From positions 1 through 64,000 of the forward strand of contig DCYB01000003.1 of the NCBI GenBank assembly GCA_002331385.1: 64,000 nucleotides of DNA. Reading direction: 5' to 3'. The notes under the pieces were generated by a model, which searched no databases, had not been told where the DNA came from, and saw only the letters and a list, made by a program, of their open reading frames with translations. Shown here one piece after another: positions 54,736 through 62,928 of this stretch. This DNA comes from Comamonadaceae bacterium UBA2121. GTDB taxonomy: Bacteria; Pseudomonadota; Gammaproteobacteria; Burkholderiales; Burkholderiaceae_C. The position numbers and the translations under genes are program-made. How positions within the stretch are numbered: position 1 is the stretch's first letter; the number at the start of each line of letters is the position of its first letter.

Positions 54736-56028
54736 TCAGTCAGGCTGTGGCACGTTGCCGCTGGCCGATCGCACCTGCCACTCCGCGTCCAGATAGTCCT
54801 TGACCACTTCGAGGTACTCCAGACGATGCTCCGCGATGGAGTTCAGCGCATCAATCAACTCCAGAATGCCGCCCTGCCCGAGCTTGTAGGCATCGTTAGC
54901 CATCTGGCGCAGCGGCCCAATCTGCGACAGTCCGTCGCGCTCGTAGGCCTGCATGCTCTCACGCTTGAGTTGCAACTGCCCCAGCGCACTGAACAACGCG
55001 GCCTGCGCATTCTGCTGCGCCGCCTGCCAGCGCAACTCGGCCTGATCAGCCTCCACACGCGCGCGGTCGATGTTGCCCTGATTCCGGTCGAACAGCGGGA
55101 TTTCCATCGACACGCCCCATTGCGTGTAATGCCCGTCCGGGCGACTGTTCACGCGCGTGACACCGAGGCTGGGGGTGGGCAGCGCATCGCGTCTGGCCAC
55201 ATCGATGCGATGGCGCGCCTGATCGAGTTCTGCCTGCGCCGAGCGCAACTCCGGCAGGCGCGCACTGGCCTGCGCCCAAAGCGCGTCGTAGGCGGGCAAT
55301 TGCTGTGCACTCAGCGGCTGCAGACTTCCTTGCGCACGCACTTCCCAAGTGGGGACGGCGGCCACCCTGGCCGCGCTGGCGCGCGCCGCCTGCAGCGCTG
55401 CATTCGCCTTCGCCACTTGCATCTTCAACTGCGCTTGCTGAAGCGTCAGGCGCGCACCGTCGTAGCGACTGCGCGTGCCCGCTTCGATCTGTCCGCGCAC
55501 GATGCGCGCCGCGTTCTCCAACGAGGTTTGCGCTTCACTCCAGACCTCCACCCGCTGCTGCGCGATGAGCAATTCGTTGAACGCCTGCGCACCATCGTTG
55601 AGCGCGGCATGCACCGCCACATCCACATGCGCTGCAGCAGTGCGTTCGCCCTTCTTCGCGTTCTCGATGCGCAATCCACGCTGTCCGAAAATGGGAAGCG
55701 GCTGCTCAACGCCTACGCTCTTCTCCCCCGGCTTCCCGACGACCGACACGGTCGGATTGGGAAAGGCCGACGCGGTGCGCGTATCCGCACGCGCCAGATC
55801 CGTCTCCATGCGATCTGCTGCCAATCCGGGCTGTTGGCGAATGACCAGACGCAGGTACTCCTCCAGCGTCACAGGCTGCTGCGGCAGTTGCGCCAGCGAA
55901 GGCGGTGCCATCGGTGTGACCACCGACTCCGAGGCTTGCGCTTGCGCAGGCGACATCGGCATGCCGCAGGCCACGAACACCGCCAGCACCAGCGCCGTTT
56001 TCAAGGGGGAATTAGGGGTAACAGTCAT
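54736..56028 (-). CDS. TolC-family outer-membrane efflux protein (CzcC-like)
   Basis: A 430-residue outer-membrane factor: signal peptide MTVTPNSPLKTALVLAVFVA, then two long alpha-helical repeats typical of the TolC fold (ITVSVVGKPGEKSVGVEQPL-type beta segments, ALFSALGQLQLKRESMQAYE). It completes the tripartite metal pump. The start overlaps the 3' end of the RND gene by 17 bp. It lies after czcA rather than before czcB as in the classic czcCBA order. Confidence 0.9.
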   Translation of the reverse strand: MTVTPNSPLKTALVLAVFVACGMPMSPAQAQASESVVTPMAPPSLAQLPQQPVTLEEYLRLVIRQQPGLAADRMETDLARADTRTASAFPNPTVSVVGKPGEKSVGVEQPLPIFGQRGLRIENAKKGERTAAAHVDVAVHAALNDGAQAFNELLIAQQRVEVWSEAQTSLENAARIVRGQIEAGTRSRYDGARLTLQQAQLKMQVAKANAALQAARASAARVAAVPTWEVRAQGSLQPLSAQQLPAYDALWAQASARLPELRSAQAELDQARHRIDVARRDALPTPSLGVTRVNSRPDGHYTQWGVSMEIPLFDRNQGNIDRARVEADQAELRWQAAQQNAQAALFSALGQLQLKRESMQAYERDGLSQIGPLRQMANDAYKLGQGGILELIDALNSIAEHRLEYLEVVKDYLDAEWQVRSASGNVPQPD

Positions 56029-59000
56029 CTTGCGCGCTCTCGTCAATTTCTTCCTGCGTCTGCATATTCTTCGGGCCCAGAAAGGCATACAAAACCGGCA
56101 GCAACACCAGTGCCACCAACGGCAGCACTACCATGCCGCCCACGATGACCGAGGCGAAGGGACGCTGCGTTTCGCTGCCGACGCCGGTGGACAACGCCAT
56201 CGGCAGCAACCCCAGCAACGCCAGCAGCGCCACCAACACAACAGAGCGCATACGCTCCGCCGTGCCTTCCACCAACGCGCGCATCATGGGCATGCCCTGG
56301 CGTCGCAACTCTTCCACCGCCGACACCACCAGCAGACCGGCCAGCGCCACCTGCCCCAGCAAAGCGATGAACCCGATCGCCGCACTGATCGACAATTCGA
56401 TATGCGCCAGATGCAGAGCGACAATTCCTCCCACCATGGCAAAGGGCGCGCACAGCAAAATAATGGACGCGCTGCGCGCCTGCCCGAGCGCGCTGAACAG
56501 CAGGGCATACACGATCAGCAAGGACAGTGGCACCACCACCTTCAAACGCGCCGCTGCGCGCTGCTGGTTTTCCCACTCACCGCCCCAGAACGCTTCGTAG
56601 CCCTCGGGCAACTTCACGTTCTGATGGAAGGTGGCCAGCGTATCCTTCACCACCGACCCGATGTCGCGTCCCTCGACGTTGAACTTCAGCGCCATGTAGC
56701 GTGCATTGCCCTCGCGGAAGATGGACGAATTGCCGATCTTGATGCCCACCGTGCCGACGGAATGCAGGGGCACCGAGCCACCGTCGGGTAGCGGAATGGC
56801 GATGTTGCGGATGCGCTCTTCATCCATGCGATCCACATACGGCAGACGCACGCGAATCGGCACTGGGTACTCGCCCTCCCACAGCGTGGTCGAGATGTTT
56901 CCAGCCAGAGCCACCTCCAGCGTTTTCTGCGCGGTCTCCATCGTGATGCCCTGACGCGCGAGCGCCTGACGATCAAACTCCACGTGCAGCTGCGGAGCCG
57001 GCGCGTCGCGGTACAAATCCAGATCGACCACGCCGTCAATGTCCTTGACCAGCCCCACCGTTTGTTGCAACAGCTTGCGCAACGTGGGAATGTCGGGGCC
57101 GAACATCTTGAGCACCACCTGCCCGCGTGCGCCGGATGTGGACTCTTCCACACTGTCGCGAATAGGCTGGGCGAAGTTGAACGCGACGCCAGGAATTTCG
57201 CCAAGCGTTGCGCGCATCTGCTCGATCAACTCGGGCTTGGTCAGTCCCTTGCGCCATTCGCCGTGTGGCTTCAGGCGTACCAGTGATTTCGCCAGATTGA
57301 GTGTTTCGTTATCGGTGCCTGATTCCGGGCGGCCCTGCTCCGTCGTCACCGAAATCACCTCCGGAAACGCCTTGAGGCGCAGCCGCACGTCGCGCAGCAC
57401 TTCCTGCCCTTTTTCCAGCGAGATCGACGCAGGCATCTGCACCAGCACATACGCATCGCCTTCGTCGAGTTCTGGCAGGAATTCCGTGCCGAGAAATTTC
57501 GCGGACACACCCGCGATAACGAGCACGCCAACAAACACACCCAGCACCGCTATGCGCCTGCTCGACTTGCCCAGCACGTCGCCTATCCAGTGCTGGTATC
57601 CGTGGTGCAGGCGGTCAAAAATTTTGGGCTCTTCCACCATCACGTGTTTGGGCTTGAGCAGCAATGCGCACAGCGCGGGCACCAGCCCCATGGCAAACAC
57701 CAAGGCGCCCAACAACGCAAAGCTGTAGGTCATCGCCAGCGGACGGAAGATGCGGCCCTCGATGCTTTGCAGCGAGAACACGGGAATCAGCGCGGCGATC
57801 ACGATGGCCATGGCAAACAACGTGGGCTTGGCCACGGCCACCGCCGAATCGATGATGATGTGGCGCATGTCGTTGGCCGTCTGCGGCTTGCGCAATCGCG
57901 CATTTCGCAGGATGTTTTCCGCCAGCACCACCGCTCCGTCCACCATGATGCCGAAGTCGATCGCCCCCATGGAAATCAGGTTGGCCGGCATGCCCAGCAA
58001 GTGCAAGCCGATGAAGGCCACCAGCAGCGACAACGGGATCACCGTCGCCACGATCAACGAGCCGCGCAAACTGCGCAGGAAGAGCCACAGCACAGCCACA
58101 ATCAGCGTCGCGCCAAACAGCAGGTTGTGCTGCACCGTGGCAAGCGTATGACCGACGAGATCCGAACGGTCGTAATTGGTGGTCATGTGCATGCCTTCGG
58201 GCAGGCCACCGTTGTTGAGCGACTCCACCTTGGCATGAATGTTGTCGAGCACGACGGACGGATTCTCGCCGCGCTTGAGCAGCACGATGCCCTGCACCAC
58301 GTCGTCATGTTCATCCTGCCCGACGGAGCCCTGGCGCGGCGTGTGCGACTGCACCACGCGCGCGACGTCGCCGATGGTGACGGGGGCGCCCCCGCGCATC
58401 GCCACCACCACTTCGTTGATCTCCTGCGGCGAATGCAGCAAGCCGATTCCGCGCACGATCAGCGATTGCTCACCACGGCGCATCAGACCTCCGCCCACGT
58501 TGCGGTTGGACTTTGCCAGTGCCTCGCTCACGTCGTCCAGCGACAGCCCTAGCGCATACAGTTTGTCGGGATCGACCTCGACGTGAAACTCCTTCACGAA
58601 GCCGCCGATGCTGACCACATCCGCCACGCCCTGCACCTGTTTGAGCACACGCACCACGTGCCACTCCTGCTCGGTGCGCAGTTGCGCGAGCGTATGGCGG
58701 TCGCTGGTGAGACGGTAGTAGAAAATTTTGCCCAGAGGCGTGTAATCGGGCGCCATTTCCGGCGTCACGCCGGGCGGCAGATCGGCCTGAGGCAAACGTT
58801 GCGATACCTCGGCACGGGCATGGAAGCTGACCGCGTCGTCATCGAATACGAGGTTGATCATCGAGAGTCCGAAGTAACTCTCGGAGCGCAATGACACCAG
58901 CCCCGGCGTTCCGTTGAGTTCACGCTCCAGCGGCTGTGTGATCTGGCGCTCGACCTCTTCCGGAGCCAGCCCCGGGGCCTGCGCAATCACGCCGACCTGC

Positions 59001-59134
59001 ACGTTGGTGACATCAGGATAGGCTTCGATGGCAGTGTGCAGATACGACCATACGCCATAGATGGCGACAAGCGCTGTCGCGCATAGCGCCAGCAGTCGGC
59101 GATGCACGACGAACGAAATAAAGGAACGCAGCAT
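56012..59134 (-). CDS. HME-RND heavy-metal efflux pump (CzcA family)
   Basis: A 1040-residue inner-membrane RND transporter with twelve predicted membrane segments and two large periplasmic loops. The proton-relay and metal motif of the divalent-cation group is intact: DFGIMVDGAVVLAEN gives Asp393, Asp399 and Glu406, matching the Asp/Asp/Glu of CzcA; copper/silver pumps lack the DFG form. It should export Zn, Co, Cd or Ni from the periplasm or cytoplasm. It lies between the adaptor and the outer-membrane gene. The exact metal cannot be read from the sequence. Confidence 0.94.
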   Translation of the reverse strand: MLRSFISFVVHRRLLALCATALVAIYGVWSYLHTAIEAYPDVTNVQVGVIAQAPGLAPEEVERQITQPLERELNGTPGLVSLRSESYFGLSMINLVFDDDAVSFHARAEVSQRLPQADLPPGVTPEMAPDYTPLGKIFYYRLTSDRHTLAQLRTEQEWHVVRVLKQVQGVADVVSIGGFVKEFHVEVDPDKLYALGLSLDDVSEALAKSNRNVGGGLMRRGEQSLIVRGIGLLHSPQEINEVVVAMRGGAPVTIGDVARVVQSHTPRQGSVGQDEHDDVVQGIVLLKRGENPSVVLDNIHAKVESLNNGGLPEGMHMTTNYDRSDLVGHTLATVQHNLLFGATLIVAVLWLFLRSLRGSLIVATVIPLSLLVAFIGLHLLGMPANLISMGAIDFGIMVDGAVVLAENILRNARLRKPQTANDMRHIIIDSAVAVAKPTLFAMAIVIAALIPVFSLQSIEGRIFRPLAMTYSFALLGALVFAMGLVPALCALLLKPKHVMVEEPKIFDRLHHGYQHWIGDVLGKSSRRIAVLGVFVGVLVIAGVSAKFLGTEFLPELDEGDAYVLVQMPASISLEKGQEVLRDVRLRLKAFPEVISVTTEQGRPESGTDNETLNLAKSLVRLKPHGEWRKGLTKPELIEQMRATLGEIPGVAFNFAQPIRDSVEESTSGARGQVVLKMFGPDIPTLRKLLQQTVGLVKDIDGVVDLDLYRDAPAPQLHVEFDRQALARQGITMETAQKTLEVALAGNISTTLWEGEYPVPIRVRLPYVDRMDEERIRNIAIPLPDGGSVPLHSVGTVGIKIGNSSIFREGNARYMALKFNVEGRDIGSVVKDTLATFHQNVKLPEGYEAFWGGEWENQQRAAARLKVVVPLSLLIVYALLFSALGQARSASIILLCAPFAMVGGIVALHLAHIELSISAAIGFIALLGQVALAGLLVVSAVEELRRQGMPMMRALVEGTAERMRSVVLVALLALLGLLPMALSTGVGSETQRPFASVIVGGMVVLPLVALVLLPVLYAFLGPKNMQTQEEIDESAQDDCYP

Positions 59135-59226
59135 GGATTTTTCTTCTCGGTTGATTCAAGGCATCCGGAGCCGGTCCGGCATGGCACCCTGGTTCGCGCA
59201 GCAACAGTGGCGAAGGGCTGCTCGAC

Positions 59227-60399
59227 TCAGAGCAGCTGATTGGCAGCGCCATCCAGCAGCAAGCCACCGCGCACCACGATCCTGTCGCCCGGTTGCAAGC
59301 CACCGATCACCGGCACCATGCCGTGCGCGGGTCGTCCCAGTTGCACGGAGCGCGCTTCAAACTCCGTGTCCGAGCGCTGCACGAACACCACGCTGCGGCT
59401 CTCATCCTTGATCAGCACCGCAGTCACGGGGATCATCAAATCGCGCGTTGCCGTGGTCTGCACACCCACACGCACCTGCATACCGGCGCGCAACGCGGGG
59501 CTCTGCTGGTCGAGGTCGATCACCACGGACGCACGCCGTGAATCCTTGTCCAACGTCGCGCCCATATAGCGCACCTTGCCAGAGAGCGGTTGGGGCAATT
59601 GCTGCACTTCAATCTGCACCGGGCTGCCGCTGCGAATGCCTTGCAGATCGCTCTCAAACACCTGGGCGATGATGTTCATCGCGCCGGGATCGCCAATGGT
59701 GAAAACCACCGCGCCAGCATCCAGGGCGGCACCCACCTGCGCCCTGCGCTCCGCAATCACCCCGGCACGCGACGCGCGCAGCACGATGCGATCGCCGTCA
59801 CCCGAGCCCAGCAGCGCCACCGTGCCCGATGCGCGCGACAACTCCTGCCCCGACTCACGCAGCCTGGCTTGCGCGGCACGCCACTCCACGTCCGTACCCA
59901 CGCCCTTGTCCATCATGGTTTGCTGGCGTTGCGCCTCCACCGCAGCCACGTCGCGCGCACCGCGTGCGGCCGCCAGTTCATGGCGCGTGCGCAGCGCATC
60001 GGGACTGACCAGCGTGGCCAGCACGTCGCCAGCCTTCACCACATCGCCCACATGCGCTTGCACCGACACCACACGCGCCGCTACCGGCACGGCCACTGCG
60101 GCGGTGCGGTCCTCGACAAACGCTACCTGCGCGGGTGCCCACGCCAGTTGGGTGCCGTTGGCGGGGGCGACGGTGTCGATGGTGAGCATCTTGACGGCGG
60201 CGGGCTCCAGTCGCACCAGCCCCTGCCCAGCGGGCTGAAGCGATGCCTGACGCGGCGGCGCTTCGGCCTGCTGCGCCGCTGTCGAATCGTTACATGCAGA
60301 CAATGCGCCCAGCGATGCGGCAAGTGCCGCCACGCATGTCGCCCGCCATGTCCAGTGCGCGACGTGGCGGCGCGCTGCTCCTTGTTGTCTTATCGTCAT
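59227..60399 (-). CDS. RND periplasmic adaptor lipoprotein (CzcB-like)
   Basis: A 390-residue membrane-fusion protein. A lipobox (LGALSAC) follows the signal, then a lipoyl/barrel-sandwich domain (VAARVVSVQAHVGDVVKAGD), helical hairpin and beta-barrel domains. It links the RND pump to the outer-membrane channel. There is no His-rich N-terminal metal-binding tail as in some CzcB proteins. The ATG at 60399 begins the signal peptide. It is the first gene of the efflux operon, divergent from osmC across a 288-bp gap. Confidence 0.91.
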   Translation of the reverse strand: MTIRQQGAARRHVAHWTWRATCVAALAASLGALSACNDSTAAQQAEAPPRQASLQPAGQGLVRLEPAAVKMLTIDTVAPANGTQLAWAPAQVAFVEDRTAAVAVPVAARVVSVQAHVGDVVKAGDVLATLVSPDALRTRHELAAARGARDVAAVEAQRQQTMMDKGVGTDVEWRAAQARLRESGQELSRASGTVALLGSGDGDRIVLRASRAGVIAERRAQVGAALDAGAVVFTIGDPGAMNIIAQVFESDLQGIRSGSPVQIEVQQLPQPLSGKVRYMGATLDKDSRRASVVIDLDQQSPALRAGMQVRVGVQTTATRDLMIPVTAVLIKDESRSVVFVQRSDTEFEARSVQLGRPAHGMVPVIGGLQPGDRIVVRGGLLLDGAANQLL

Positions 60400-60687
60400 C
60401 GTCCAATCCCCTGCATCTCGCCATATTCTGGAAAAAACCGAACCGGGCGCGGCGCGCACGCTCCGGTAGCGAAGGCGATGCTAGGCAGTCACGCAATCGC
60501 GTGGGCTAACGCTTTCATTAACGTTTGGTAAGGTGGATCGAGGCGAACGGAGGGCGCTGCTGTAGGAGCAGACCCGATTTTCCGCCCGGAGCCTTTGCGT
60601 ATGGCGCGCTTCAAGGTATGTTGGGTGCGTGGTCGCCCGAGCGGCGGCAATTCCTCCACCCCGAACAACAGGAAAGGCAGCAATCCC
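60400..60687. promoter_or_regulatory. Divergent czcB-like/osmC promoter region
   Basis: A 288-bp gap. It contains direct repeats TAACG at 60507-60511 and 60519-60523 with 12-bp periodicity, one possible pattern for an OmpR-type regulator site. No ORF stands out. Confidence 0.35.
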
Positions 60688-61128
60688 ATGTCCGCAGAAA
60701 AATCCGCATCGGTTCACTGGCAAGGCGCCGGCAAGGAAGGCAAGGGCGAGATCAGCACCGAAACCGGTGCGTTGAACAAAGCCCCTTACGGTTTTGCCAG
60801 CCGGTTTGGCGATGACCGGAAGGCCACGAATCCCGAAGAAATCCTGGGCGCGGCGCACGCAGCCTGCTTTGCCATGGCGTTTTCGTTCGCCTGTGATGGT
60901 GCCGGATTCAAGACCGACACTGTGGACACCACCGCCAAGGTGCGGCTGGTGAAAGAAGGCGAAGGTTTCAAGATCGACCGCATCGCGCTCACGCTGAAGG
61001 CCAAGGTGCCGGGCATGGACGAGGCAAAATTCCAGCAGATCGCTGACGGGGCCAAGTCCAACTGCCCACTGTCCAAGGCGCTCGCCAGCGTGCCGGAAAT
61101 CACGCTGACTGCAACACTGCAAGCGTAA
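60688..61128 (+). CDS. osmC: OsmC/Ohr-family peroxiredoxin
   Basis: A 146-residue OsmC-like protein with the two redox cysteines, Cys60 (AAHAACFAMAFS) and Cys126 (KSNCPLSKAL), and the usual NPEEILGAAHAAC entry. These small dimeric enzymes reduce organic hydroperoxides. The ATG at 60688 follows AGGAAAGG; upstream in-frame sequence is not conserved. It appears monocistronic, with the hom leader following. Confidence 0.92.
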   Translation: MSAEKSASVHWQGAGKEGKGEISTETGALNKAPYGFASRFGDDRKATNPEEILGAAHAACFAMAFSFACDGAGFKTDTVDTTAKVRLVKEGEGFKIDRIALTLKAKVPGMDEAKFQQIADGAKSNCPLSKALASVPEITLTATLQA

Positions 61129-61159
61129 TTTGTGCAAGCGGCGCGCGCTTACGCGCCGC

Positions 61160-61189
61160 TTGCAGTACACTGCAGCGATGTTCTGTACT
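61160..61189 (+). promoter_or_regulatory. Possible sigma-70 promoter of the hom leader
   Basis: TTGCAG (61160-61165) and TGTACT (61184-61189) with an 18-bp spacer, upstream of the threonine-rich leader peptide. The match is weak (3/6 and 4/6). Confidence 0.3.
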
Positions 61190-61252
61190 CCCTTCAACGT
61201 TGCATTCCATGCCCGCCCACTTGGCGGCAGCACGTTGCTGGCGAGCGCACGA

Positions 61253-61285
61253 ATGATTACCACGATGTCCACCGCGGCTACCTGA
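61253..61285 (+). CDS. Threonine-rich leader peptide upstream of hom
   Basis: A 10-codon frame reading MITTMSTAAT then TGA, with four Thr and one Ile codon. GGCGAG lies about 7 bases before the ATG as a modest ribosome site. Its position before a terminator hairpin and a homoserine dehydrogenase gene matches the thrL-type attenuation layout. It is too short for normal gene finding and rests on composition and context. Confidence 0.6.
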   Translation: MITTMSTAAT

Positions 61286-61365
61286 CGCGTTGGGTGGCCG
61301 TACCGGCGGCCACCTGGTGTCATTCCCTCCCGATGAACGAACCCAGCTGGCACGCTGGGTTTTTT
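61276..61365 (+). promoter_or_regulatory. Putative threonine attenuator of hom
   Basis: Alternative pairings are visible. Segment 1 (GGCTACC, 61276-61282, within the leader codons) can pair with segment 2 (GGTGGCC, 61293-61299). The overlapping GTTGGGT (61289-61295) can instead pair with ACCCAGC (61341-61347), the first arm of the terminator ACCCAGC-TGGCAC-GCTGGGT that ends in a T-run (61360-61365). A ribosome stalled on the Thr codons would cover segment 1 and free segment 2 to break the terminator. Confidence 0.55.
61341..61365 (+). terminator. Rho-independent terminator before hom
   Basis: 7-bp stem ACCCAGC/GCTGGGT, 6-base loop, run of six T. It sits 212 bp after osmC and 55 bp before hom, so it can end osmC transcripts or act as the attenuator terminator. 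Confidence 0.8.
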
Positions 61366-61419
61366 GTTTGTCATTCACCGGGCCTCATGAAGCAAGGCCC
61401 ACGAAAGAGGTTGAACACC

Positions 61420-62808
61420 ATGTACAGCGAACCCCGCCTGCGTTCCCAGCACTCCAGCGCGCCGTCTTTGGCACGCACCGCCACGCGCCCCTTGCGCATT
61501 GGCATGATCGGACTGGGCACGGTGGGCATGGGAACCTGGACCGTGCTGTCGCGCAACCGCTCGCTGATCGAAGCCCGCGCCGGTCGCGGCATCAAGATCG
61601 TGGCGGTTGCCGCGCGCGATCTGCAACGCGCAGCCTCCCGACTGGGCCAAAGCGCCGAGCGCCACGTGCAATTGAGCGACGACCCACTGCAGGTTGCCCG
61701 CCACCCCGACGTGGACGTGCTGGTGGAAGTGGCGGGCGGCACGGGCCCGGCGCGCGACTGGGTGCTCGCCGCCCTCGCCGCGGGCAAGCACGTTGTCACG
61801 GCCAACAAGGCCCTGCTCGCGGTCCATGGCGAGGAACTCGCACGCGCGGCGCAGCAGCAAGGTCGCCAACTGGCCTACGAAGCCGCCGTGGCGGGCAGCG
61901 TTCCCATCATCAAGACGCTGCGCGAGTCGCTGGTAGCCAATCAGTTCCAGTCCCTCGTGGGCATCCTGAACGGCACGAGCAACTACATCCTCACGCGCAT
62001 GAGCGACGCGGGACTGTCGTTCGAGCAGGCACTGCAAGAAGCGCAGCAACGGGGATATGCCGAGGCCGATCCGTCCTTCGACGTGGACGGGATCGACGCG
62101 GCGCACAAGCTCACACTGCTGGCGGCGAACGCTTTCGGACTGGCGGTGGATTTCAATGCGGTGTATGTGGAAGGCCTGCGCACCGTGCGCCAGGATGACG
62201 TCAGCGCCGCCGCCGAGCTGGGCTACACCGTCAAGCTGCTGGCCGTGGCGCGGCGCACCTGCGCTGGCGTGGAACTGCGCGTGCACCCGGCCCTCGTTCC
62301 CACGCGCCACGCGCTGGCGCATGTTGGCGGCGCCATGAACGGCATTGCCTTGCATGGCGATGCCTGCGGTCCGGCGTTCTACAGCGGCGCCGGTGCAGGG
62401 GCGGAGCCGACAGCCTCTGCCGTGGTGGCCGATCTGGTCGATCTGGCGCGCCTCACCCCACCCGTTGGGGACGGCGGCGGCAGCAACGGTGTGCCCACCT
62501 GGGGCACGCATGCGCGCGCCGCGGCGCAGCCACCCGTCGTGCCGATCACGGACGTGGTTGGTGCGCATATGCTGCGCATTGTTCCGCGCGCGGGTTTGTG
62601 CGAGGCCGCCGTGCTGCGCCGGCTCGCCCGCGCAGGCGTGCAGGTTGAACGCCGCACGTGGTGCCACGCGGGCGACGGCCACGCTGGCGTGCCGTGTCTG
62701 GTCGTGCTCACTGCCCCGGTCGCCGATGGCGTGGCACAGGCGGCTGCACAGGCACTGGCGGAGCACGCACAGGCCGACGTGCGCCGCCTGCGCGTGGCCG
62801 ACTTCTGA
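61420..62808 (+). CDS. hom: Homoserine dehydrogenase
   Basis: A 462-residue homoserine dehydrogenase, which reduces aspartate semialdehyde to homoserine for Thr and Met. The NAD(P)-binding GLGTVGMG (31-38), KHVVTANKALLA, GILNGTSNYILTRM, GYAEADPSFDVDGIDAAHK and GAGAGAEPTASAVVADLVD are all present. A C-terminal ACT-like domain follows but is divergent. GAGG lies 8 bases upstream of the ATG. It is not followed by thrC but by a helicase gene, unlike the usual hom-thrC pair in this group, so it may be a second copy. Confidence 0.92.
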   Translation: MYSEPRLRSQHSSAPSLARTATRPLRIGMIGLGTVGMGTWTVLSRNRSLIEARAGRGIKIVAVAARDLQRAASRLGQSAERHVQLSDDPLQVARHPDVDVLVEVAGGTGPARDWVLAALAAGKHVVTANKALLAVHGEELARAAQQQGRQLAYEAAVAGSVPIIKTLRESLVANQFQSLVGILNGTSNYILTRMSDAGLSFEQALQEAQQRGYAEADPSFDVDGIDAAHKLTLLAANAFGLAVDFNAVYVEGLRTVRQDDVSAAAELGYTVKLLAVARRTCAGVELRVHPALVPTRHALAHVGGAMNGIALHGDACGPAFYSGAGAGAEPTASAVVADLVDLARLTPPVGDGGGSNGVPTWGTHARAAAQPPVVPITDVVGAHMLRIVPRAGLCEAAVLRRLARAGVQVERRTWCHAGDGHAGVPCLVVLTAPVADGVAQAAAQALAEHAQADVRRLRVADF

Positions 62809-62928
62809 CCCTGTGGGGGCGCGGATCGGGCGCTTCCGGTAAGATTGCTGGATGTAATCACAGTGGCGACTGGCGCCGTGTTGTCTGCACTGCGTGTCCA
62901 GCTTTCTGCACGCAGCCTCTCCAATCGT

